Origin: Actinomycetota bacterium
GTDB taxonomy: Bacteria > Actinomycetota > Actinomycetes > S36-B12 > UBA5976
DNA length: 6,813 nucleotides
Assembly (NCBI GenBank): GCA_947476765.1
Contig: CANJRK010000047.1
Location: 1-6,813 of the forward strand
Direction of reading: 5' to 3'
The first letter of the stretch is position 1. Each line of letters begins with the position of its first letter. Of this stretch, positions 1 through 6,270 are shown piece after piece. The notes beneath the pieces are model-generated. The model had not been told where the DNA came from and made no database searches. It saw only the letters and a list, made by a program, of their open reading frames with translations. The position numbers were made by a program, and so were the translations under genes.

Positions 1-1338
1 GAACTAGCACTCTTGATTGGTGCCTGGTTAATTGGAGTTTTTGCTTGGGTATTGGTCGATGCCAATACTGGTGATGCAACCCTTGGCGGCTGGACCTCAC
101 TCATTAGTGCCGGCGTATTACTTTTACTTGCGCACGGTGTCGTGCGGTGGCAAGCTCCGTATGCTGACCCTTTGTTGTTACCTAGTGTGGCTGCGTTAAA
201 CATGTTAGGTCTAGCAATGATTCATCGACTAGATGCCGCTGATGCCCAACGGGCTGCAAGTAATGGAAGTCCGGTGCCAACACCAGATGTTTATTTACAA
301 CTGACTTGGATGCTAGTAGGGCTCGTATCATTCATGTTGGTACTTTCATTCGTCAGTGATCACCGACGATTACAGCGTTTCACTTTTACTGCAGGTTTTT
401 CAGGAATTGCGTTGTTGTTCTTTCCGCTGCTTCCAATAATTGGTAACGAAGTTAACGGCGCTCGACTATGGATAAGTTTTCTTGGATTTACATTTCAACC
501 TGGCGAGCTAGCAAAGGTTGCACTTACGATTTTCTTTGCTGGTTTCTTGGTGGCGAGGCGACACACTTTAGCTCTCGTGCATAACAAAGTATTTGGACTT
601 GGTGTTCCGCGCGCTAAGGATGTTGGGCCATTACTTTTGATATGGCTAGTTGCCTTGTTGGTTTTAATTCTGGAACGAGACCTAGGTACTTCATTATTGC
701 TGTTCGGTCTTTTTATTGTGATGCTCTATGTTGCAACTGGTCGACGCTCATGGGTGATCATCGGTGGAGTTTTGCTAACCATCGGTGGTGCTTTGGCATA
801 CAAAGCATTTGGTCACGTCCAAATTAGATTCGATGTTTGGTTACATCCATTCGATGATCCAAGCGGTAACGGCTTTCAAATTGTGCAATCTCTTTACGGA
901 TTGGCAAACGGTGGCATTTTTGGAACTGGTTGGGGTCAGGGCTACCCACAACTTGTACCCTTTGCGAAAACGGACTTTATTACATCGGCACTTGGTGAAG
1001 AACTTGGGCTGATGGGATTAATTGCAATCTTGCTGCTATTTGCCATAATCGTCGAACGCGGTGCGCGCGCTGCCGTTGCAACTAGAGATCCATTTGGCAA
1101 CCTGCTTGCAATTGGCTTAACTACAGTTATCGGGATCCAAACCTTTATTGTGATTGGTGGTGTCACTCGACTAGTTCCACTAACTGGGCTAACCACACCA
1201 TTTCTTTCCTACGGTGGATCATCACTAGTGGCAAACTACATCATTGTTGCGCTATTGATTCGAATTTCAAATGCCGCTCGCGCACCAGAAATTACCGATG
1301 AGCAATTAGTTCTACGCCAAGAGGCTGCCTCCGAATGA
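1..1338 (+). CDS. rodA: RodA/FtsW-family SEDS peptidoglycan glycosyltransferase (5' partial)
   Basis: SEDS-family integral membrane protein that polymerises lipid II into glycan strands, normally paired with a class B PBP. The reading frame is open from base 1. The residues before the TTG at 13 (ELAL) continue the first membrane helix as in M. tuberculosis RodA, so the true start lies upstream and roughly 20 residues are probably missing; the TTG is unlikely to be the start. Numbering from that TTG codon: APYADPLLLP near 48-57, IHRLD at 70-74, NGARLWI at 148-154, QPGELAK at 162-168, RDLGTSL at 222-228 with the Asp (223) matching the essential SEDS aspartate, and the C-terminal GLTTPFLSYGGSS near 392-404. 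Many hydrophobic segments fit about ten helices. The stop overlaps the pbpA start (ATGA), implying translational coupling. Family assignment is very secure. RodA rather than FtsW is chosen from the pbpA/pknB context and resemblance to mycobacterial RodA. Confidence 0.96.
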   Translation, partial: ELALLIGAWLIGVFAWVLVDANTGDATLGGWTSLISAGVLLLLAHGVVRWQAPYADPLLLPSVAALNMLGLAMIHRLDAADAQRAASNGSPVPTPDVYLQLTWMLVGLVSFMLVLSFVSDHRRLQRFTFTAGFSGIALLFFPLLPIIGNEVNGARLWISFLGFTFQPGELAKVALTIFFAGFLVARRHTLALVHNKVFGLGVPRAKDVGPLLLIWLVALLVLILERDLGTSLLLFGLFIVMLYVATGRRSWVIIGGVLLTIGGALAYKAFGHVQIRFDVWLHPFDDPSGNGFQIVQSLYGLANGGIFGTGWGQGYPQLVPFAKTDFITSALGEELGLMGLIAILLLFAIIVERGARAAVATRDPFGNLLAIGLTTVIGIQTFIVIGGVTRLVPLTGLTTPFLSYGGSSLVANYIIVALLIRISNAARAPEITDEQLVLRQEAASE

Positions 1339-2783
1339 TTCGCCAAATCAACCGAGTCACCGCTGCCATAGTTGTCTTGCTACTGGCTCTAATTATTAAC
1401 ATCTCTTATATTCAGGTATTTCAATCTCGTGATTTACGTGACCAGGTAGGCAATCAACGCGTGATCCTAACTGAGTACTCCAGGGAGCGCGGCCCAATTT
1501 TGTTGGGATCACAGGCAATAGCTAAGTCAGCATCTACTGATGATGCACTCAAATACCTTAGGGAATACCCAGATGCCGAAACTATGGCTTCGGTAACTGG
1601 TTTCTACTCCTTGGTTTATGGAGCAACTGGTATCGAGTCCGCAGAAAATGATGTGCTAGCTGGAAATGACAGTCGCTTCTTTGTTGATCGACTTCAACAA
1701 CTATTTGCGAATCGAGAACCCAAAGGTGGTGCGATTCGACTAACCATTGATCCGGCAGCACAAACTGCTGCGATCAAGGCCCTAAAGGGCCGAACGGGCG
1801 CAGTTGTGGCAATTGATCCAACGACTGGTGCAATTTTGGCATTAGCAAGCTCGCCGTCTTTCGATCCAAATCTCCTTTCTAGTCATGATGCTGCTGACAT
1901 CCAAAACAATTACGAAAAACTTAACGCTGATCCCGCCCAGCCTTTACTAAATCGTCCACTAGCAATGACGTTGCCACCCGGATCCACATTTAAATTGGTA
2001 ACCGCTGCCGCGGCGCTGGAGTCTGGCAAATACACCGCATCGTCAGAGCTACCTGGACCTAAACAAATAAATTTGCCTGGTACAAATGTGAAGCTGGGAA
2101 ACTGGAATAAAAAATCGTGTGGGACCGGCGATGTTACTACGTTGCAAGGAGCCCTAGAAGTTTCGTGCAACACTGCCTTTGCATGGCTTGGTATGGAACT
2201 TGGTTCCGATGCCATAAGCGAGCAGGCTAAAAAGTTTGGATTTGAATCAGAATTCAATGTTCCGATGACTGCAGCGATTAGTCGGTTTCCAGTCGATCCA
2301 AACAAGCCACAAACCGCTATGAGTGCAATTGGACAATTTGATGTACGGGCAACAGCACTGCAGATGGCACTTGTAGCAGCTGGTATCGCAAATGATGGTG
2401 TTGTGATGAAACCCTATTTAGTAAGTCAAGTGCTCGGCCCAGATTTAGCAGTGCTGCAAAATACTAATCCCGTTGCATTTGGTCGCGCCATGACGGTTGA
2501 GAATTCTAAGATTTTGCGCGACATGATGGTTGGGGTTGTAAATAATGGAACGGCCTCGAAAGCTCGAATATCTGGGATTGCGGTGGGCGGTAAGACTGGA
2601 ACTGCAGAAAATGCCCCGGGCGAGCCAGCTCATGCTTGGTTTGTGGGGTTAGCCCCGGCTGACCAATCTAAAATCGCAATTGCCGTTGTCTTACAAAATG
2701 GTGGTGGCGCTACTGAAGTCAGTGGTAACTCACTAGCCGCGCCAATTGCTGCTGCCGTGATGCGTGCAGTTCTAGGTCAATAA
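1335..2783 (+). CDS. pbpA: Class B penicillin-binding protein PbpA (peptidoglycan transpeptidase)
   Basis: 482-residue transpeptidase that cross-links peptide stems in the periplasmic space or wall zone, working with the adjacent SEDS protein. One N-terminal anchor helix (about 9-29) is followed by an RGPI segment (52-55) of the PBP dimerisation region. The transpeptidase domain (about 150-480) has all three active-site motifs: GSTFK with Ser217 and Lys220, SCN at 277-279, and KTGTAE from Lys420. Length is close to the 491 residues of M. tuberculosis PbpA, and no transglycosylase domain is present. The ATG at 1335 overlaps the rodA stop by 4 bases; a GAGG at 1321-1324 inside rodA could serve as Shine-Dalgarno, with long spacing (10 bases). 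Cys262 and Cys278 flank and enter the SCN motif and may form a disulfide. Mycobacterial PbpA is a reported PknB substrate, which fits pknB being the next gene. Confidence 0.96.
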   Translation: MIRQINRVTAAIVVLLLALIINISYIQVFQSRDLRDQVGNQRVILTEYSRERGPILLGSQAIAKSASTDDALKYLREYPDAETMASVTGFYSLVYGATGIESAENDVLAGNDSRFFVDRLQQLFANREPKGGAIRLTIDPAAQTAAIKALKGRTGAVVAIDPTTGAILALASSPSFDPNLLSSHDAADIQNNYEKLNADPAQPLLNRPLAMTLPPGSTFKLVTAAAALESGKYTASSELPGPKQINLPGTNVKLGNWNKKSCGTGDVTTLQGALEVSCNTAFAWLGMELGSDAISEQAKKFGFESEFNVPMTAAISRFPVDPNKPQTAMSAIGQFDVRATALQMALVAAGIANDGVVMKPYLVSQVLGPDLAVLQNTNPVAFGRAMTVENSKILRDMMVGVVNNGTASKARISGIAVGGKTGTAENAPGEPAHAWFVGLAPADQSKIAIAVVLQNGGGATEVSGNSLAAPIAAAVMRAVLGQ

Positions 2784-2798
2784 GTAAGAATAGAAGTA

Positions 2799-2814
2799 TT
2801 GACCTTCGGGTCAG
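2799..2814 (+). promoter_or_regulatory. Short UUCG-loop RNA hairpin between pbpA and pknB
   Basis: In the 52-base pbpA-pknB gap, TGACC-TTCG-GGTCA (2800-2813) forms a perfect 5-bp stem closed by a C(UUCG)G tetraloop, extended by one U-G wobble (2799/2814). The hairpin ends 9 bases before the AGGAG Shine-Dalgarno of pknB. No T-run follows, so it is not a standard intrinsic terminator. It could be an RNA processing or stability element, an attenuating or pausing structure, or chance. The structure is seen in the sequence; its role is inferred. Confidence 0.45.
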
Positions 2815-2823
2815 GCAAAACAT

Positions 2824-2828
2824 AGGAG
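2824..2828 (+). promoter_or_regulatory. Shine-Dalgarno AGGAG of pknB
   Basis: AGGAG lies 7 bases upstream of the GTG at 2836. It is the clearest ribosome-binding site on the plus strand here and decides the GTG as the pknB start. The downstream residues then align with the usual beginning of the PknB kinase domain. Confidence 0.8.
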
Positions 2829-2835
2829 AACTTAA

Positions 2836-4551
2836 GTGAGCACCTTCACCCAACTTGGTGATAGATACGACGTCGGTCAGGTAATTGGCCGCGGCGGTAT
2901 GGCTGAAGTTTATGAAGGTACTGATCGACGCTTAAATCGACGAGTGGCAATCAAGGTGCTGCGCCCAGACTTAGCGCGCGATCCGATGTTTCAAGAACGT
3001 TTTCGCCGTGAAGCCCAATCCGCAGCCGGACTAAACCATCCCAATATCGTTGCAATCTATGACACAGGAGAAGACTTAATTGGCGAGGGCTCAAGCCAAG
3101 TAAGTGTTCCATACATAGTTATGGAATTTGTCGATGGCGTTACTTTGCGACAAATGCTAAACAATGGTCCCCGAATTTTGCCTGAGCGCGCCCTTGAAGT
3201 TATTGCTGGTGTGCTTGCAGCACTTGACTACGCACATCGTCACGGTATCGTGCATCGCGATATCAAGCCTGCAAACATCATGATTAACACTCATGGCGAC
3301 GCTAAAGTTATGGACTTTGGTATTGCTCGGGCAATGAGTGACGCCGCTACCTCTGTTACCGCTACCAGCGCGGTTATGGGAACTGCGCAGTATCTATCAC
3401 CTGAGCAAGCTCGAGGTGAATTAGTAGACGCGCGCAGCGACATTTATTCCAGCGGTTGCGTGTTGTACGAATTGCTCACCGGTACTCCACCATTCAATGG
3501 TGAGTCTCCGGTTGCGATTGCCTATCAACATGTCAATGAGCCACCGAAGGCGCCTTCTACTATTGATGCTTCGATTCCACTAACACTTGATTCCATTGCA
3601 CTGAGTGCGCTTGCTAAATCTCCAGCCAGTCGTTATCAAACAGCAGCAGAAATGCGTTCTGACGTTGAGCGTGCAATGGCCGGTATGCCAATAATGGGGC
3701 GCAGTAATTATGCGACTGAAGCTATTTCAATAAGTGACCCCACCACAACAATTCCAGTTGTGGGTGGTCTCCATGGTCAAGTGCTTGTTGCTGAAACTAA
3801 AAAAACTAGCGGCAAAGCGAAATGGTTTTTCGCTTTCTTTGCCACGGTTTTTGCTGCTGCCCTGATTTTCTTGCTGGGAAACAACCTATTTGAAACTGGA
3901 CCTAAAACTGTCGCCGTTCCAAATGTCAAAGCTATGACGGTTAGCGAAGCAACGGCAGCGCTTACCGATATTGGACTAATTGTCGGAACCCAGACTCCGC
4001 AGCCCGATGACAATGCGCCAAAAGGTTCCATTCTTGGCCAAGATCCGGCCTCGGGTGAGCAGATTGAACTTGGTCAGGCCGTGAACTTGATCGTCTCGGC
4101 CGGCAAGGATCAAACAAATGTTCCTGACTTACTTGATCTAGCATCAAGTGAAGATGCCAGGCTGGCATTAACTGAAGCGCGATTAGTTCTTGGCAAGGTT
4201 ACGCCAAAAAATAGTGATAAGCCTGAAGGTACTGTCATTGCGCAAGATCCTGCTGCAAATACCGCCGTTGACATTGGGACATTAGTTAGTATCACCGTTT
4301 CAAGTGGCAAGATACCTGTTCCAGATGTCGTTGGGAAATCTAAGACTGATGCAAAGAACACACTTTTAAATGCTGGCTTCTTAGTTGAGATCGTCTTTGA
4401 AGAGAACGGAACTGTTGCTGAAAATACTGTGATCGCGCAAAATCCAGAAGCTAAAGCCATTACTTTGAAGGGCACAACTGTGACCATAAAAGTTTCAAAG
4501 CTTCCAGTTGTGGTGCCTCCTACCACTTCGCCAACGCCAACGCCGCTGTAG
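2836..4551 (+). CDS. pknB: PASTA-domain Ser/Thr protein kinase PknB
   Basis: 571-residue transmembrane eukaryotic-like kinase that couples extracellular muropeptide or lipid II sensing to phosphorylation of growth and division proteins. Kinase domain about 11-275: glycine-rich loop GRGGMAEVYEG (18-28), Lys40 in VAIK, Glu59 of helix C, HRDIKPAN with Asp142, DFG at 160-162, SPE at 188-190. Activation-loop Thr175 and Thr177 in SVTATSAV correspond to the autophosphorylated Thr171/Thr173 of M. tuberculosis PknB. A juxtamembrane segment with Thr303-305 may carry further phosphosites for FHA partners (inference). One transmembrane helix spans about 331-348. Three PASTA repeats follow (about 359-423, 427-491, 493-555), then a short Pro/Thr tail; M. 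tuberculosis PknB has four PASTA repeats. No pknA lies between pbpA and this gene, so this may be the only such kinase of the locus. All catalytic residues are intact. Confidence 0.97.
   Translation: MSTFTQLGDRYDVGQVIGRGGMAEVYEGTDRRLNRRVAIKVLRPDLARDPMFQERFRREAQSAAGLNHPNIVAIYDTGEDLIGEGSSQVSVPYIVMEFVDGVTLRQMLNNGPRILPERALEVIAGVLAALDYAHRHGIVHRDIKPANIMINTHGDAKVMDFGIARAMSDAATSVTATSAVMGTAQYLSPEQARGELVDARSDIYSSGCVLYELLTGTPPFNGESPVAIAYQHVNEPPKAPSTIDASIPLTLDSIALSALAKSPASRYQTAAEMRSDVERAMAGMPIMGRSNYATEAISISDPTTTIPVVGGLHGQVLVAETKKTSGKAKWFFAFFATVFAAALIFLLGNNLFETGPKTVAVPNVKAMTVSEATAALTDIGLIVGTQTPQPDDNAPKGSILGQDPASGEQIELGQAVNLIVSAGKDQTNVPDLLDLASSEDARLALTEARLVLGKVTPKNSDKPEGTVIAQDPAANTAVDIGTLVSITVSSGKIPVPDVVGKSKTDAKNTLLNAGFLVEIVFEENGTVAENTVIAQNPEAKAITLKGTTVTIKVSKLPVVVPPTTSPTPTPL
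3910..4500 (+). repeat. Three tandem PASTA repeats in PknB
   Basis: Three successive units of about 65, 65 and 63 residues each start with a VP(N/D) turn (VPNV, VPDL, VPDV), contain a helix with an A-x-x-x-L pattern, and carry the G-x(2,3)-QDP or AQNP strand. Units 2 and 3 share nearly identical DNA around TVIAQ(D/N)P (4231-4250 and 4426-4445). These are extracellular wall-binding modules. The divergence between units shows an old duplication, not a recent one. Confidence 0.9.
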
Positions 4552-4564
4552 CTGATATGGACTT

Positions 4565-5191
4565 ATGCCCGTGACACGAATTTTAGTAATCGATAATTAC
4601 GACAGTTTTGTTTTCAACATCGTCCAATATTTGGCGCAACTTGGAGCCAAAGTTGATGTGAAGCGAAATGATGAAGTCACAGTTGAGCAGGCCCGTTCCT
4701 ATGATGGAATTTTATTATCTCCCGGACCCGGAACACCGGCTGACGCGGGAATTTGTATCGACATCGTAAAGCAACTGGGTGGGATAGTTCCAATCTTTGG
4801 AGTTTGCCTCGGTCACCAGGCAATTGCTGAAGCTTTCGGCGCAACTGTCTCGCGCGCACCTGAATTGTTGCATGGCAAAACTTCACAAGTATTTCATCAC
4901 AACCAAGGTGTTCTGGCTGAGTTACCTTCACCATTTACGGCAACGCGCTATCACTCATTAGCCGTAGAACGTGACACTGTGCCAACCGAACTTGAGATAA
5001 CGAGTGAGACAGATGGTGGAGTTGTAATGTCACTACGTCACCGTGATTTGGATATTGAAGGTGTGCAATTTCATCCCGAGTCAGTACTTACTGAAGGCGG
5101 ACACAAAATGTTGGCTGAATGGTTGGTACGTTGTGGCGACCTAGATGCGCGCAAATTAGCAGAAGGCTTGCAGCCTGTTATTCCGAACTAG
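4565..5191 (+). CDS. trpG: Anthranilate/aminodeoxychorismate synthase glutamine amidotransferase subunit (TrpG/PabA)
   Basis: 208-residue class I glutamine amidotransferase. It releases ammonia from glutamine for the synthase subunit making anthranilate (tryptophan) or 4-amino-4-deoxychorismate (folate). Seen: N-terminal ILVIDNYDSF, the oxyanion region LLSPGPGTP (50-58), nucleophile Cys81 in GVCLGHQAIAEAFG, LLHGK (101-105), TRYHSL, and the catalytic His170/Glu172 in GVQFHPES. The triad is complete. The ATG lies 13 bases after the pknB stop with no clear Shine-Dalgarno, so translation may be coupled to pknB; a GTG at 4571, two codons in, is an alternative start. The gene is isolated from trp and folate genes, as is trpG (Rv0013) beside pknB in M. 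tuberculosis, so it may serve both pathways. TrpG and PabA cannot be told apart by sequence alone. Confidence 0.93.
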   Translation: MPVTRILVIDNYDSFVFNIVQYLAQLGAKVDVKRNDEVTVEQARSYDGILLSPGPGTPADAGICIDIVKQLGGIVPIFGVCLGHQAIAEAFGATVSRAPELLHGKTSQVFHHNQGVLAELPSPFTATRYHSLAVERDTVPTELEITSETDGGVVMSLRHRDLDIEGVQFHPESVLTEGGHKMLAEWLVRCGDLDARKLAEGLQPVIPN

Positions 5192-5211
5192 TCAACGTTG
5201 CGTTGTTTAGT
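5187..5211. terminator. Hairpin between convergent trpG and DUF881 genes, possible bidirectional terminator
   Basis: Bases 5187-5197 pair with 5201-5211 around a 3-base TTG loop. The stem has five perfect pairs next to the loop, then a T-T mismatch, one G-T wobble, then four perfect pairs. It spans both stop codons (TAG 5189-5191 and, on the minus strand, TAA 5209-5207) and the whole 15-base intergenic gap. There is no T-run on either side, so it is not canonical; Actinobacteria often use U-poor terminators. On the minus strand the wobble becomes a C-A mismatch, so the stem is weaker that way. Confidence 0.4.
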
Positions 5212-5917
5212 CGATGGTGCCTTGCCAAGCTGGAATTGTGGTTTGATTCAAAATCGAAACCTTCCAACCTAAATTAAATCGATTCACATATTCGCGATAG
5301 AGCATAACTCCAGGTTCGTCATTAAGTGCTTGCTGTAAATCCGAAGTGTTTCCTATCGCCTTAATCACAAATGGTGGACTATAAACCTGCCCTTGTAGTA
5401 ACAAGGTGTTTCCAACACAACGGATTGCTGAAGTTGAAATAATTCTTTGATCCATTACTTGCACGGCTGTTGCCCCGCCCCGCCACATTGCGTTAACTAC
5501 AGCTTGAACATCTTGTTGATGTACAACTAAATCATCTGGGGCTGCAGTTTCGGGCAATGCAGTTCCTGCTTCACGGGGTGCATCATCTAACGAAACTTCC
5601 AGAGCTGAGCCGGAAACAGGAGCAAGTCCGGTGACTTGCTCGAGTCTGGAAATTCGCGAACTTAAGACCGGATCTACTTTGGTAATTGCTAGCTCATTTA
5701 CTTCTGTGGCCAGTTGGTCAACTTGATTTTGGAGGATTCCAACTTTGTAAGCACGATCAAGGACCAGGCTGCGTAGATCTTCCAACCCACCCGTTCGTAA
5801 GTTTGTCCCATCTGCGGTAATTCCACTGGCAATGAACAGAAATCCGGCAATTGCTGCCGAACCAGTAACCAGAATCGTTTTAGTCCTGTTGGAAAACCCG
5901 CTTCTTGACTTATCCAC
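5207..5917 (-). CDS. DUF881-family single-pass membrane protein
   Basis: 236 residues. A basic N-terminus leads into one transmembrane or uncleaved signal helix (about 14-33), then a heptad-like helical region (about 45-98, likely coiled coil), then the DUF881 domain (about 100-225). Hallmark motifs seen: LEVSLDDAP (106-114), DDLVVHQQDVQAVVNAMW (128-145), RCVGNTLLLQG (166-176), VYSPPFVIKAIG (178-189) and LGWKV near the end. The GTG start at 5917-5915 follows a GGTGG Shine-Dalgarno-like run (plus strand 5925-5929) at 7 bases, and an in-frame stop just upstream rules out a much longer protein. Biochemical function is unknown; the family is widespread in Gram-positives near division and growth genes (Rv0012 in M. 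tuberculosis is in the same place). It lies downstream of crgA on the same strand, 39 bases away, probably co-transcribed. Topology suggests the DUF881 domain is outside the membrane. Confidence 0.93.
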   Translation of the reverse strand: MDKSRSGFSNRTKTILVTGSAAIAGFLFIASGITADGTNLRTGGLEDLRSLVLDRAYKVGILQNQVDQLATEVNELAITKVDPVLSSRISRLEQVTGLAPVSGSALEVSLDDAPREAGTALPETAAPDDLVVHQQDVQAVVNAMWRGGATAVQVMDQRIISTSAIRCVGNTLLLQGQVYSPPFVIKAIGNTSDLQQALNDEPGVMLYREYVNRFNLGWKVSILNQTTIPAWQGTID

Positions 5918-5929
5918 AGGTTTTCCACC
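5910..5929 (+). promoter_or_regulatory. DnaA-box-like pair at the start of the DUF881 gene
   Basis: TTATCCACA at 5910-5918 matches the classic DnaA-box consensus exactly. TTTTCCACC at 5921-5929 is a second, weaker match (two differences) in the same orientation, two bases after the first. The first box contains the DUF881 start codon and the second covers its Shine-Dalgarno-like sequence. A further one-mismatch copy, CTATCCACA, is at 6079-6087 within crgA. DnaA binding here is an inference; chance is a real alternative. Confidence 0.35.
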
Positions 5930-5956
5930 GTTGGGGAGGAATTACATCCATGTTAT

Positions 5957-6223
5957 TTACCGCCAGCGAGTAGCCAGGGCAAAACCAACTCCAATAAAGC
6001 CAAATCCGATCAAAACATTGGATAAATTTCCAAGATCAGACATAACTGGTACTTGACTGCCGATCAAGTAAAACACCACTATCCACAACAGCCCCAAGAT
6101 AAACATGGTCACCATGGTCGGGGCTAACCAAACTGGATTTCCGACCTTGAATGACTCCGGCACCTTAGCTGGTGGTGGCGTGTAAGCGGGTTCTTTAGAT
6201 TTACGAGACTTGGACTTAGGCAT
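5957..6223 (-). CDS. crgA: CrgA, small cell-division protein with two membrane helices
   Basis: 88 residues: a charged N-terminus (MPKSKSRKSK), the family signature AYTPPPAK (13-20) and KVGNPVWLAP (26-35), a first membrane helix (about 36-54), a short loop, LGNLSNVLIGFGFIGVGFA (64-82) as the second helix, and an ATRWR end. CrgA is an actinobacterial division regulator that in Streptomyces affects FtsZ ring formation and in mycobacteria bridges FtsZ and septal peptidoglycan synthases. The ATG at 6223-6221 is chosen because the family begins MPKS and AAGG (plus strand 6231-6234) lies 7 bases upstream. A TTG two codons earlier (6229) would add two residues and cannot be excluded. It sits between the rhomboid and DUF881 genes on one strand, 47 and 39 bases from them. 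Length is typical. Confidence 0.95.
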   Translation of the reverse strand: MPKSKSRKSKEPAYTPPPAKVPESFKVGNPVWLAPTMVTMFILGLLWIVVFYLIGSQVPVMSDLGNLSNVLIGFGFIGVGFALATRWR

Positions 6224-6229
6224 AATCAA

Positions 6230-6260
6230 ACCTTACCTGCTAATTTCGACTTCTTGCCAA
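6230..6260 (-). promoter_or_regulatory. Possible weak promoter for crgA
   Basis: Read on the minus strand, TTGGCA (plus 6255-6260) resembles a -35 box and TAAGGT (plus 6230-6235) fits an actinobacterial TANNNT -10 box, with a 19-base spacer. The -10 candidate overlaps the Shine-Dalgarno assigned to crgA and lies about 6 bases before its ATG, so if real the transcript would be leaderless. Spacing is long and the two readings compete, hence low confidence. Confidence 0.2.
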
Positions 6261-6270
6261 TCTCTAGGTC

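Noticed and set aside
13..15. TTG as the rodA start codon
   Set aside because: The frame is open to the window edge and the residues upstream continue a hydrophobic helix matching other RodA proteins, so the gene is cut by the window.
1980..1988. GGATCCACA in pbpA as another DnaA box
   Set aside because: Two mismatches from consensus, and it encodes the conserved GSTFK active-site motif (Gly-Ser-Thr codons), so coding need explains it.
1910..2305. 131-codon open frame on the minus strand inside pbpA
   Set aside because: Antisense to the transpeptidase domain, whose SxxK and SCN motifs are intact; no recognisable motifs or ribosome-binding site.
4110..4526. 138-codon open frame on the minus strand inside pknB
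   Set aside because: Lies wholly antisense to the PASTA-coding part of pknB, which has clear repeat motifs. Its translation shows low-complexity Ser/Thr/Val/Phe typical of a shadow frame.
4557..4574. Five-codon mini frame (MDLCP, then stop) overlapping the trpG start
   Set aside because: It resembles a leader peptide in a tryptophan-related gene but has no Trp codons and no Shine-Dalgarno, and there is no room for an attenuator. Most likely chance.
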